Made by a program: the position numbers and the translations under genes. This document shows positions 10,061 to 21,974 of a stretch of 64,000 bases of DNA, in pieces. The DNA is from Adiantum capillus-veneris (taxonomy: Eukaryota; Streptophyta; Polypodiopsida; Polypodiales; Pteridaceae). Under the pieces are notes generated by a model, which searched no databases, had not been told where the DNA came from, and worked only from the letters and a program-made list of their open reading frames with translations. Positions within the stretch are counted from its first letter, which is position 1; each line of letters starts with the position of its first letter. Where the stretch lies: contig CM043959.1 of assembly GCA_014529385.2 (NCBI GenBank), positions 91,927,529-91,991,528 on the forward strand, written 5' to 3'.

Positions 10061-11694
10061 TTGTCGCCGAACTCAAGCATTAATTTTTTTACAGCTCTGA
10101 ACTTTAGTTGACAATCTGTAAATTCCTTTAGCCTTCACTCATCACATAGTCTCTATACAAACCCTTGCTAGGCTGTAAAATTCCCAAATAGCACACCGAC
10201 CAAGGCGATCGACCTGGCAGAGATTTGGCCCCTACAGAAACTTAAACTGGGTAATAACTTGGCGAGTAGATCTTCGATTGCTAATCTGAAAAGACCACCA
10301 CAGTCCACAAAGTAATTACTTCAGGCCCATGCTTTCATATCAACTTTGACCCTTCATCAGCAGAAGCTACTCCATCTGGTACAGATTTGCAAACATCTCG
10401 ACTTCAAACTGCCATAACTTCTTTACCGTAGCTCCAATTGATGAACCATAAAGATAGGCTCACAGAGCACTTCAAGCACTGTAGTTCTAGATCATAAACT
10501 CCCATATACGCTCACTTCAAGCATACTCTTTTTTAGCATCATTAAGGAATTTATTGGCCCTTGTAAGCCACATCTAGCATACATTACTCATAAAGGTAGC
10601 TTGTTACCAAGCCCTGAACATTGATCGATTATCAGGTAATCTTCAAATAGGCTCAATGTGCATCTTTTTGGTATCTTTCTTAGCATGGGAGCAAAGTTGC
10701 ACCACGACGCTTAGTGGACGCAGGCACTGTTGAAAGTTTTTATTTAATTAAAAAAATATTAGCAGCAATAAGCTCGCATCGATGCATCATAGTTGTAAGT
10801 GTTTTTACTGGAGTATATTTTTATGGAGATTTTTGTTATTTTTATTTCTTCGAATTAAATCAGAGCTAGGGGAGTAATATTTGAGTGAACATATTGGTAA
10901 TTTGAGCGTGACTCCTGAGTGTATATGCAACCTCGTCAAATTTTGTCAAATGCTACCTTATTCTAATAGCACAATTATTTCCTTTTAATTTTTTTTAAAT
11001 GGGCAGTGCTAGACTTAAAACCAATTATAGGGCTTTAAACTCTAGGCTTACCTGTCATTGATGGTTGTGCAAAGAAAATCTTTTTAGGTTATTGAAGATC
11101 GTTTATTAAATATGATGTGACACATTAGTTTAAGCAATTTTTGATGTAAATGATTTCATAATGATGGTTGTTATGCAATAGACCACACTCGTATAGACTC
11201 CAAGCAACAATGTCGAGAAAAATCATTTTTGTCAAGAGAAATTTTAGAAAATTAGGGTATTTTTTGGGTTTTCTCTATTTTTGGGTGAAATTTTTCCTTT
11301 TTCCCTTGCCCTCAACTGACATTTTGGAAATTGAAAACATCACAATATTAAGCTTAGACACATTTTTCTCAAACACTGCCAAGCAACAAACACTCTATCT
11401 AACTTTTGCGCAACTTCATGCCTACAACTTTCTGAAGCAACTTACAACATGCAACAACCATATCAATTTCTTAAAATTTGCTACACCTTTCTAGAAATGG
11501 CTAGACACATTACTATGTATGGACCAAATCTTAGACAAAGACTTGTTTTAATCTTCAAAACTAGGATGTTTGATCTTTTTGTATCTGCAATCAAACAACA
11601 TTTGAACTTGGAGATGATGTATTAATATTCATCCATTGACACTCGATGGAGAGCAAATAAAAATGGAAGCTATAGAAAATGCAAATGGTGAAGA
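10061..11694. other. intergenic, nothing recognised
   Basis: AT-rich sequence without convincing ORFs. A 108-codon plus frame at 11168-11494 is Phe/Lys/Thr-rich from AT bias and has no recognisable motif. Confidence 0.5.
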
Positions 11695-12647
11695 TGTTTT
11701 TGGGCAAAAGGAAACGTGGGATACGTCTATAGATAGCTATATAGCCCAAGAGCGTTAAAACATCAACCTCAACACCAAAAATTATACCAAAACCACTCTT
11801 AGCAAACGTTAACCAAAAGGAATATGCTCCCTTGGGAATTTACAAGCACACACCCACCCAAATAAGCATGACACAAAGGAGCAAAACCATGTCAAAGCAC
11901 ATGTTTACAGCACATGCCCACCCAAAGGACCATAACACATAAGAGCAAAACCCTGTCAAAGCACATATTTACATCACACGCCGACCAATGTATATGAAGA
12001 TAAGGGCATCCACTTTCAAAATTTAACATAAAAGATCCACAACTTCAACATAAATTCCATAATTCATAGATGCATGCCCTCCCAATCTGTCTGCACACAG
12101 TTTGCCACTAGGCTGCCATAGCCATAACATTGCAGAGAACTAGTCGTAACTTGAAGAGCACAACTCCAATTGGGGCACATTAAAGCTTGAGAGAAAGCTT
12201 GAAAAATGACTGGCAAGAAATTTGAAGATGATCAAAATTTAATCTACACGCAGGTACATGCAAAATTGACGCGAAAAGAGAGCTGTCTCGCTATGACTAT
12301 ACATAGAGAAGGCAAGGCGAGGGCAGAAATTGCATCAAAAACCATCAAGGAGGCACAACGAGCTAAAATCTGAAAATTTCTGAACTTTGGCTGAAATTTT
12401 TTAATTTTTTACATGATTTTTAGTTATATACAAGTCTCACTTGAAAAAACTTACTCACGGGCACTTATAGTAGCCCGATAGCTAGCGCTATGCTAGTGAC
12501 TTGCCCTTTTGCATGTACATGTGCTTGTGCTTGCTAAAGAAATCATAAAAGCGCAAAAGAAAATGTCCAAACACACAAATGAAATTCTATCTCAAGCCCA
12601 TAAGTATGATTTTTACAAAAAATGGGGTTCTCAATATGTGTGCAACA
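11695..12647 (-). repeat. 3' LTR of the gag-only element
   Basis: 953 bp. The plus strand starts TGTTTTTGGGCAAAAG and ends GTGTGCAACA, matching 14431-15319 throughout with many substitutions and small indels. Confidence 0.75.
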
Positions 12648-12943
12648 TAGTTTGCCAAAACCCCAGTCTGCTAGAGCAGTCATGCTCAGCAGTAGCATGA
12701 GACGTCATGTCCACCTGGATCACAAGGCCATACAACATAAGTACAAAACTCATGATAAAGCATCAAACAAATCAGTTTTTTCACTTCGAATATCAAATCA
12801 TAAACTATAGGTATCACCCAAATTCTCTTTAGGCATAACGTGCTACCAATAGAAACCACACAGAGAAACCCTTCCATTACTATAGCATGTAAAGAAGGCT
12901 TTAACATCTCATCCAAAAGGTCTTAAATTTTTACCTCAGCCAT

Positions 12944-14330
12944 TCACATATCATTATTCATATTCATATTATTATCCACACTCTTTGTTAAGCATCCATC
13001 CAATTCAACTGCACCATGCTTGATAGGTAAGCCACCTTCTATACATATCTTAGGCTCCTTAACAAGAGGATCAAGCAAGGTAGCATCAACCATGTTCACA
13101 TGAGGCATAGAAAGAGAATCTCCATCATTTTCCATATCTTCTAAAACCTCAATATTCTCTTCATCAATCAAAGGATGGCCACATACATCACTACAAATGC
13201 AATTGCAAGAGTCCTCATGGACAATACCCTCATTAACAAGGTCCACAACATGCTCAGTAGCATCATCATCTATTGGAAAAGACCCAACAATAGCATGCAT
13301 TTGAGAGAGCTCTCTATTCACATCATGCACTTCCATATAAGTATCCTCATTGACTTGCAAAGCATTCACATAAAGGAGAGGGATACTCAACATCCACTTT
13401 CACATCACCCATATGCTCATCCTTCACATTGGACACATCAGCAATGACATCTACAACTTGTTTCTCTTCATGATCATTCTCTAAGACATCACTAATTGAA
13501 TTCTTCTCCTTCTCATTAACTTTCACATTGGTAAAAACATAACCTTTCGCATGTGAAACACCACTAAGTGCCATAAACAACAAGGATGGCATGATGTGTG
13601 CATTCATCTTAGCGTCTTTCCCCTCATTATATGTTTTCTACTCTTTCCCAAGAGAACCATCATGATACAATATTACATTAGAGGCTTTCTTTGTATCCAC
13701 ATCAATGCATAGAGAAACCTTTGGCTCCGCATCACCCTACACTAAAAGCTCTCTCAATCTCTCTAGCTTCCATTCCTTATGCTTTGCAGCCTTTATTGCA
13801 TCCTCAAATGTAAGTGGCCTTTTAAGCTCAACCTTTAACTTCAAATCAAGCCTCAGACTTTGCATAAACATACACTTTTTAAGCATAAGAGGAGGAGCAT
13901 CACTTCCCAAAGCAACACACCATCTTCTCCACAAAGAATTGAACCCCTTGACAAAGGCATCTACACTTGGACCATCACATTGCATAAGTCCTTCAATGGA
14001 GTGCCATACATCCGTTGGGTCCTTTACCTTCATAAAACTATCAAGGAGAGCATTCTTAACCTTAAGATAAGTCATCACTTGTGATGGCTGAGATGATTTC
14101 AACCAAGACTCATGCTCATCATACCATGTTCTTGCATCCTCTTTCAAGAAAAATAACAAAATCTTCAGCATAAGCATTGAATCTTCCTTATCTACAAGCA
14201 AACAAGAAAACTCAAGTTTCTCAATAAATGCATCAACATCCTCACCTACATGACCATAGAACCTTGGAACTCTGTCATCATAGCCATCAAAGCTGTCAAT
14301 TGAAGGTCACTTGAAGAAGATCCTCACCTA
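12944..14330 (-). pseudogene. Gag plus acidic tail of the gag-only element
   Basis: Reading right to left on the minus strand: SFDGYDDRVPRFYGHVGEDV (about 14300-14240) leads into a Retrotrans_gag-like domain (13737-14201) with DARTWYDEH, FMKVKDPTDVWHSI and GFNSLWRRW. The same frame continues past TAG at 13737-13739 and another near 13638 into an acidic, Val/Asp-rich tail (13347-13607). A frameshift leads to a final acidic segment (12944-13393). There is no zinc knuckle and no pol. The Gag would coat element RNA. In this copy it is broken. Confidence 0.7.
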
Positions 14331-14403
14331 CTTGACCATAGAACCTTGGAACTCTGTCATCATAGCCATCAAAGCTATCAATTGAAGGTCACTTGAAGAA
14401 GAT
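14240..14403. repeat. 82-bp tandem duplication in the gag start region
   Basis: Units 14240-14321 and 14322-14403 differ at only a few positions, and the copy boundary repeats CCTC. Because 82 is not a multiple of three, the duplication shifts the gag frame. Confidence 0.9.
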
Positions 14404-14407
14404 CCTC

Positions 14408-14424
14408 GGTTGTGGCGGGCACCA
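14408..14424 (-). other. primer-binding site of the gag-only element
   Basis: On the minus strand TGGTGCCCGCCACAACC begins six bases after the CA end of the 5' LTR. The TGG start and CCCG core are typical of tRNA 3'-end complements. Confidence 0.55.
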
Positions 14425-14430
14425 AAACAC

Positions 14431-15319
14431 TGTTAGGCAAAAGAAAAAGTGGGACACCTCTATAGCTATATAGCCCAAGAGTGTTAAAACATCAACCTCA
14501 GCACTCAATATTTTACCAAAACCACTCTTAGAAAACCCCAACCAAAAGGCCTATGATCCCTAGGGAATTTATAATCACACGCCCACCCAAAGGACTATAA
14601 TACAAAGGAGCAACACCCTGTCAAAGCCTGAATTGGTCTAATAAGTTACACACCAACCAATTCATATTAAGACAAGGGAATCCTCGTTCACAACTGAAAA
14701 TCACAAACACATAACTTCAACATAAACTCCACAATTCATAGATGAATGCCCTCCCAATCTGTCTGCACATAATATTTGCAAGACTAGGCTGCCATAGCCA
14801 TAACCCTGCAAAGAACTAGTCGTAACTTGAAGAGCACAACTCCAATTGGGGCACTTTAAAGCTTGAGAGAAATCTTGAGGAATGAATGGAAAGAAATTTG
14901 AAGATGACCAAAATTTAATCTACACACTGCTACATGTAGAATTGACGTGAACAGAGAGCTGTCTCGCTACAACTACACGTAGAGAAGGCAAGGCGAGGGC
15001 AAAAACTGCATCAAAAACCATCAAGGAGGCACAATGAGCTAAAACCTGAAAATTTTTAAACTTTGGCTGAACTTTTTTAAAATTTTTACATGAGGTTTAG
15101 TTATATTCAAGTCTCACTTAAAAGAAAATCACTCATGGGCACTTACATTAGCCCAATAGCTAGCGCTATGCTAGTGACTTGCCCTGCATGTACATGTGCT
15201 TGCTAAAGCAATCATAAAAGACCAAAAAAACATGTCCAAAAAATCTAATTAAGTCTATCTCAAGCCCATAAGAATAATTTTTTTAAACCAAGAACGGGGT
15301 TCTCAAAAGGTGCGCAACA
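14431..15319 (-). repeat. 5' LTR of the gag-only element
   Basis: 889 bp, plus-strand start TGTTAGGCAAAAG and end GTGCGCAACA. It is the diverged partner of 11695-12647. Confidence 0.75.
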
Positions 15320-17840
15320 ATTTTCTTGATCATGAACACTGCCAATTTTACAAAGTGCGACTAGTTTCAAAAGAGATTGGGTGTGATGGTAGCAAACACT
15401 CACCAATAATTTTTGAAGGTGGATTAGAAGACAAAATTTTCAAAGAGATTAGTGTAATTGATATTATAAAGTCCATGCCTTTGCAAACTAATATCTATGT
15501 GGCCTTGAAGCAGGTAAAGGAAATAATCAAAACTAGAGAATTACCCACATATTACAATGGGTATGTTGCATTTGAGTTGCCCCCTTTTGGCCATGGGAAT
15601 GGGATGATGGGCATGGAGCAAAGACATGACAGTCATCGATGGAATGAATATGTTACTTGTAGTAGTGATATCTTTCCAGGTGTTGTTCGCTTTAGTAGAT
15701 GCTCTGGTCATCTCCGATGTCTTAATAAAGAGTGCCCATTTGACATTAGAGCAAGAGTGCAAAATGAGGCTCATTGGCACGGTCAGCTCTCTAAAAATTG
15801 TCTTCCTGGGAGGTTGTCACCTGAGTATGACACTGTTAATTGCATTCACTGTGGTCACCTCCCTGATTGCATTTCAATTTGTCCTGCCATTATCTACTGT
15901 TGTTTGCCAGGAGATAAACATAGAAGTACACAATGTGTTATTCACTTGGGAGAACACAAGTATCCTTGTGCAGAAGGGTTGCTGGAGAAAAAGGTCGATA
16001 ATTACTTGCAAGCCAGAGCACAATTTGACCCCTTCACAATAGCCAAGCAGCTTGAGCGTGCTACAACTCAAGACATTATAATGAATAATTTTGTTTCAGA
16101 GTGTGATCAAGTGGATCAAGAGATTGCTGATGATGAGTTTGCAGAGTTCTTGGACACAATCACCCCTTTGTCAAATAAGCGAAGATTTGAAAGGAGCTTG
16201 GAGTCAGCCAAACAAAATAGGCATATAACTACAAAAGATTTGGAATCAACTCTTGATTTAAAGGCTAGATGTAGATATCCTTTCATTCATAGTGTGTTTT
16301 TCCCTGGGCAACTTGAAGGCAATAAGCAACCTCACATGTTCAAGATGTCGACAAAAGGTCATGGGAGTGGTGTTGACTTGGTTAACAGAATGCGACCTGG
16401 AAGAAATCTAGAACAAATGTGGGTGCACTTTGACCACGTTCATTGTGTACAAGGGTGGCTTACAATGTCAACTCATGTATATAATCCCTTTGTGCGTGAG
16501 TTACTGACACCAGCAACATGCGTGTTTACTGTGGAGAATAAGCATGTATAGATAGAGTTTTGGAGAATGTTGAATAAGGTTGTTCAAGACCAAGGGTTAG
16601 AGAAGCCTGAATTTTGAGGGTTCATGAAAGATGAAGCTAATGCTAATTGGATTGTAGGAAGGACAATGTACTTTAGTGGCGCTAAAAGAAGTGTCCCTTT
16701 CAAAGAGTGATCTTTCGTTTTTCATTGGGAACAATCTATGATTCGACACACTGTGAAGTGTATTCATCCATCTTCTCAAGAAGAGCACAAAATCCTTTGC
16801 AAAAAATGGCATAATGCACCATTAGAGAACCAAGTCGACATTTTCAAGGAGGCACTTCTTCATTTTTGGAAGGCCGGACATGCTATTGTTTTGAGGTGGC
16901 TAGCTTGGTGGGATGTAAGAGTATCACATTGGGGTGGAAGATTTTTGACTCAAGATGCATATGGTGTCTTTGTGCGCACAAATAATTTGGCCAAGACCAT
17001 GCTAGCATGCGAGCATTGGTTGTCTATAAAGCTAGTTATTTTATTTGAGGCAGTAGGGGCAGACATGTCAATGGTAGTGTTATAGAGTGTGATGTACAAT
17101 GCTTACTTGAAGTGAGTAAGGACTTCAATCGGTCCAAGAATACAAGACCGTGCACAAAGATTCTACAATTGACAATCTATTTCATCTGCTGCAAATAAGT
17201 TGGTCAATGTGGCGAACTCTTGAATGATTGAGATGGGCTTTCTCACACATGAAAAGAATAGAGGTCTTCCTAGAGAGAAGAGTGTGAGAAAAAAGAGACC
17301 AATATTTGTTGATGCAGACGAGCCACTAGAAGATGATAGCCATAGACCTGAGTATGTAATTGTCACAAAACCTGTGCATGCACAAAGAAACCAAACTTCA
17401 CATGCTACAAACATGAAGGATTATTGGCCAGAGGTGAATGTTGTGAAGTCGGTATGGGAAACATGTGTTTCATTGGAAACAATAATAACCTCTTTCACCA
17501 GATCTGCAAGAAGGGTTCTTGCAATGTCCGTAAGTTCTCGGTCTCTTGGAGACAATTTCTTTTAGGTGATTTAGTCGGTATTCTCTCGTGCTATTGGAAC
17601 CAAATGAGAGATGAGTTTTTGGGGATAATCTAAAAATTGAGAAATAGTTGTGTGTTTGATGAGGCTTACCAGGATCCTTGTCTAAGTTCTCTATTTGTTG
17701 ATTTTAATCTGCAAGCATAGAAGCTGAAGATCAACAAGATCAACATTTATTATATGCGCAAGAGGATTTCCCACGATGCAAAAAAGGTACTCTATGAGTT
17801 ACCTGACAAGGACCTAGAGCAAAAGCAAGCTTAAGGAAAT
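15320..17840 (+). pseudogene. Mutator-like (MULE-type) DDE transposase remnant
   Basis: A single frame runs from the LTR boundary to 17085 with stops at 16549, 16615 and 16708. The N-terminal part has a Cys/His-rich segment (CSGHLRCLNKECPF, CIHCGHLPDCISICPA, about 15700-15900). The C-terminal part has MWVHFDHVHCVQGWLTM, then MKDEANANWIV and FVFHWEQSMIRHT (16420-16770). That series resembles the Asp...Asp...FH..Q pattern of MULE transposases. More coding-like sequence follows at 17224-17633 and near 17740-17820, with frameshifts. I could not place it in a specific family, and a different DDE superfamily remains possible. The 5' end is lost at the adjacent LTR element. Confidence 0.5.
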
Positions 17841-19084
17841 TCACAACATGCAGGTGGCCGATAACAAGGCTACGACTTAGGAAGCCTATGTTGTTGTCTC
17901 CAAAGCAAGGGACTTCATGGAGAAGCTACAAGACATCATAAACTCTTTACATGCCTTTGGTGTGGCATACTAATACCCTTTATCTGGGTCTTTTGTAATT
18001 CTAAATTGTGATGTTTGTTTGGTTGGGGTTCTGGATAAGAGAGTCTCCTATGGTTTTGTTTTGTCATTCATTGTGATCACGTGATGGATGTAAATTTTCT
18101 TTTTCCTCTTGTTAATATAATATTCACTGCTTTGTTGAAAAAAAACCCTGTTGACACCACTTGAAAAATAAAAATAAAAACCCTCACGGGTATGGGACAA
18201 GCCCCTAGGGTAAGGGGACCAGTAGTGGACAGGCTAATGTTTGCAGACCATTGTGAGCTCATTTTTGGGTGGATTTTTCCATCAAGAGGCGCAAAAGGTG
18301 CACGTTTGGTATCGCTCTTCATTGAGATTGGTAGCTCCTTCAACTGCACAACACATCGCTCTTACTATAGAGAAGCACACAATCCAATGCAAAAGGGAGG
18401 CTCTGAAGTATTGGAGATGAGTGCACCTCAATAATAGTCCAATTTTCAACAAATCACAAGAGGACACGTTAGTGAAATTCATAGCATATTCCTTTTTTTC
18501 TTCTTTGAATTGTGGGGTGGGTTCATCTTTCTTCTGGGGGCCGTCTACTTATGGGCCATCCTCCTCAGTATCTCACACGGGCATAGGGAGGAGGGGATCA
18601 ATGGCTAACACCCATTTTGGGGATCGGGTGTGATCTGAGCCATCCAATGTGATTTGTGTAAATTTGGGAAAATAGGTAAATTTGGGTGCAACAAAACTTG
18701 TATGCCTCAACGTTTGGCAGGACCAGGTTGCACGCCAGCCTACATTTCCGTCTATGGTCATAAGGCTCCACTAAAGATTGAAATATCTTTACACACTTGC
18801 AATAGCTCTGTTCACCTCCAGTCTTGCGTACAAATCAAAACCTTAATAGGATACACTTCAACACAGTTTGAAGTCAATACTCCAAAAAAGCCTATAGATT
18901 ATGAAACTTACCTCTAAAACTAAAATCAAAATTTGAAATGTAGTTCTAAAATTTAAATTTGAAGGTGGGAAAAGTGGACTTTTTTTTGTGCAAAACTCAT
19001 GAACGTGAGTATATTATATTAGTAGCCCAAAATAATTACAAATACTAGTCATGGTCATGAGGAGCCATGCCATCTTCAAGCAGA
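17841..19084. other. intergenic, nothing recognised
   Basis: No ORF with recognisable motifs. The short frames (18077-18761) are not supported by composition or similarity that I can see. Confidence 0.45.
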
Positions 19085-19255
19085 CACTAGTACCCCGTGG
19101 TACTACTAGACTATACTTGTACTGATATTGGCACTATACACTACTGGCATTGATACTGCTATACTATTATATTGCTATACTAGTACTGGTACTATTGGAG
19201 TTGTACTGGTACTGTATATACTGGTACTGGTATTGGTACTTACTGTTACTGATCC
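19085..19255. repeat. degenerate GTACTG/TACTAG tandem repeat
   Basis: The hexamer-like unit GGTACT / ATACTG recurs about twenty times with substitutions (for example GGTACTGGTATTGGTACT). It gives an ORF of alternating Val/Leu/Tyr that is not a gene. Confidence 0.85.
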
Positions 19256-20013
19256 TTGTATGCACGCACACACACACATATGGCTATTTATAGCGTGTTG
19301 CTATTTTCCTAGTATATTTTTGTTGGGACTATTGGCCTGGGGTACCTTAGGGAATAACTCACTAAAATTCACTACGTAATTTTTGTAAGGTAATACCTTA
19401 ATGGTACCTAACCATTAGATACTAAATGGGTCATGGGCGGGTGACTCGGCTCTGTAAATGATATTGTCTTCTGCTTAATAGCGAGGTGGATCCCCCTGAC
19501 AGGTCTGCGATACTGTTCTCTTAAGTGCTCTCTCTCTCTCTCTCTTCCCCCCTCTTTCTCTCTCTCTTTACATGGTGGCGTTGTTACACCATCCCCCTCT
19601 TGAAGACCGGAACTTCCATACATCTAAGAAGGAAGGTGGCCACTTGCTCCTAACCGTATAAAAAGGTGAGCTTTACATGCTCACTTAACATTGGTGGCAT
19701 GTGTATTTGGGAGAAGTGTCTGTACATTAGGACTGTGAGGACTTTATTTGCAAAGGGGTAGTGTTAAGTGTCGGATATATGGCAAACAGCATGGATGAGC
19801 AGGCTATTGTGCAGGTGAGGTTACCTTCTCAACTATGGTTTTCAAAGTTCCTTGGCTGGTAGATGTGGACTATTATATCTTCTAGCTCTTGATTTTAGCA
19901 CTAGTGTATAAAGACTGTTCTATACTATGAATTATACCTCCTTTTCATTGAAATAGTTTCTAGTGTCTTTTGTGATTTGAAAGGATTCTTTGGTGTATAT
20001 GTTATTGTTATTG

Positions 20014-20062
<49 letters not shown>

Positions 20063-20400
20063 ACACCAAGAATAGATGTGATACTATTCAAAGATCTAGT
20101 TACTATATTTTAATCCCGTGATGTCTATCCAAGATTTTTTAAACCTTGGAATGATCCTTGAGAGATGGGGCTCTCTTCACACGGCCTTTATAGGTTCTCC
20201 TGATTGGTTGAAGGCTGAAGAGGCTACCAATTTTCTCCATTGATGGTATATTTCTCTAAATAATATTTTATGAACTATGTAGAGCTTAGCACTATCTCAA
20301 GGGCTAGAGATTCCTCATGGAGCCTCTTTCTAAAGCCTCATTACAGGTACTTAGATGGTTAATTTATTTTATTCTAATGATTTCAGGAACACGTTACTTT
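19256..20400. other. intergenic with simple repeats
   Basis: Contains a CT tract (about 19530-19568) and (CA)n at 20015-20060. No gene is recognised. Confidence 0.6.
20015..20060. repeat. (CA)n microsatellite
   Basis: About 23 uninterrupted CA units. Confidence 0.97.
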
Positions 20401-20408
20401 TAAACAAA

Positions 20409-20825
20409 TCAAGGGACCTTGTTGAACATTTCAGCAGCTCCTGCAGATACTGCAAAATCAAGCAATTTTTCATCCACACATGCAGGATTTTCAACACCAT
20501 CCACCCCTTCCTCCTTACAATTTGTAGCTCGCTCATAGGCAGAAGAAACATCAATGTATGTCTTTTCGGTGCTAGTCACTTGAAGCTTCAAGATTACAGG
20601 CACTTCTTCATGTTATGATGCTTCTGAGTCATTGGGGGGTTCCTCTGTCCCCATAACATCATCTCCAAGAAATATATCTTTGGCCTGCGCAAAGTCCACA
20701 TCTCTCTTTAAAGAGCCTCTCAACAACTGAGGTGGTCTCCCTTCTGCTTCCTGTTCACCTAAGACAATTTTTGGATCGACCCTCTGCCTCTTGATTCTCT
20801 GAGATCTTAATCCTAAGAAAGACAT
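20409..20825 (-). CDS. unrecognised acidic ORF, possible exon, with one in-frame stop
   Basis: On the minus strand one frame runs from 20825 to 20409 and is interrupted only by TAA at 20613-20615. The first half is basic then acidic (GLRSQRIKRQRVDPKIVLGE). The second half contains VILKLQVTSTEKTYIDVSSA. Just upstream of the apparent start, TATTATGTCTTTCTTAG resembles a 3' splice site, so this may be an internal exon and not a whole gene. I do not recognise the product. Composition is less biased than the surrounding repeats, which is why I list it. Confidence 0.35.
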
Positions 20826-20945
20826 AATACATGCAATAATAGGTAAGTATCAGGACTAAGAAGCTTCAGCCACATACCATAGACACACCAATATTTGAAT
20901 TTTTTATTAAATATTACAACACATTTTCTCAAATATTGCAAGTTA

Positions 20946-20948
<3 letters not shown>

Positions 20949-21003
<55 letters not shown>

Positions 21004-21184
21004 AAAGTGGCATGTTAAAGAGGTTAGTAGAGCAACTCATTTTATTTGAGTTCCATCTCCTCTCTCCCCCTGGTTTGCTACCCCTTATATTCTCACGGGG
21101 CAGGAAGGACAATCGGAAGACCAATAGTACATATATGCACCCCCATAGGAAAACAACAAAGTTCCATTTCTCTCTCTGCGTGTT

Positions 21185-21218
<34 letters not shown>

Positions 21219-21598
21219 GTTCTTTCTTTGGGTGACAGATTGGTCTCATAGGTCATGTTGGTATTTTAAAGAGGTCAGTAGAGCATCTCCTCTTATTTGA
21301 GTGCCTACCCCCCTCTCTCCATGATTTGCTAACCATTTTGTGCTCTACGACACGCGAAGGAGAATCAATGGACCAACAACCCCCATTTGCGTGCCATAAG
21401 ACGAGAAAAAGTATTCTCTCTCTCTCTTTCTCTCTCTCTCTTTCAATATTTACATCAAACCATGCGTAGAAGAAATAAACAACAATATGTGTTACCTTTT
21501 CCTGGACTTGGCATGGCGACCTTCTAGAGATGAAAAACTCACTGGTACCTTGGGCATAGTTCAAGCCTTCTCTCCATTTCATGCACAACATTTTTGGG

Positions 21599-21637
<39 letters not shown>

Positions 21638-21664
21638 GTATGACCTCTACCTAAGTGCATCTCT

Positions 21665-21707
<43 letters not shown>

Positions 21708-21872
21708 TCTAATTGCCACCGTGCATGATAAATAACAACTACATGCTTTACACGTGTCAAAAAGCTAAAATTAACTAGTGGGCATTTATTGCACCGTATA
21801 ATTTTGATAGAGAGGTCACTTTCATACTTAATGGGTTGTACAACATTCATTGGCATACTTATTGAAGCACCT

Positions 21873-21938
<66 letters not shown>
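20949..21938. repeat. array of 200-300-bp degenerate units punctuated by (CT)n, ending in (GA)n
   Basis: CT tracts lie at 20949-21000, about 21190-21215, 21417-21441, 21603-21633 and 21668-21703, and a long GA tract at 21874-21938. The segments between the first tracts (about 21001-21190 and 21245-21417) are imperfect copies of each other: both have AAAGAGGTTAGTAGAGCA-like starts and TTATTTGAGT. On the minus strand the unit ends ATGCCACTTTGTCA before GA, a phrase that recurs in the repeats right of the LINE. Confidence 0.7.
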
Positions 21939-21942
<4 letters not shown>

Positions 21943-21974
21943 TTTTATTATCGTCCTCGAAGGTCAAATATGAC

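Larger units (their letters stand above)
11695..15319 (-). mobile_element. gag-only (non-autonomous) LTR retrotransposon
   Basis: Two directly repeated segments, 11695-12647 and 14431-15319, share TG...CA ends and about 0.9 kb of alignable sequence. They flank 1.78 kb of minus-strand coding-like sequence with a Gag domain but no protease, reverse transcriptase or integrase. A primer-binding site lies just inside the right-hand (5') LTR. The LTRs are visibly diverged and differ in length by about 60 bp, and no target duplication is preserved (GAAGA versus ATTTT), so the insertion is old. It would depend on a related autonomous element. Confidence 0.75.

Noticed and set aside
11695-15319. Interpretation as two solo LTRs
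   Set aside because: A primer-binding site next to the right copy and a Gag domain in the matching orientation between them support one element.
19408-21705. Arg-Glu-rich minus-strand ORFs at 19408-19623, 20813-21256 and 21253-21705
   Set aside because: Driven by CT/GA tracts; the non-repeat parts are degenerate copies of each other and not coding.
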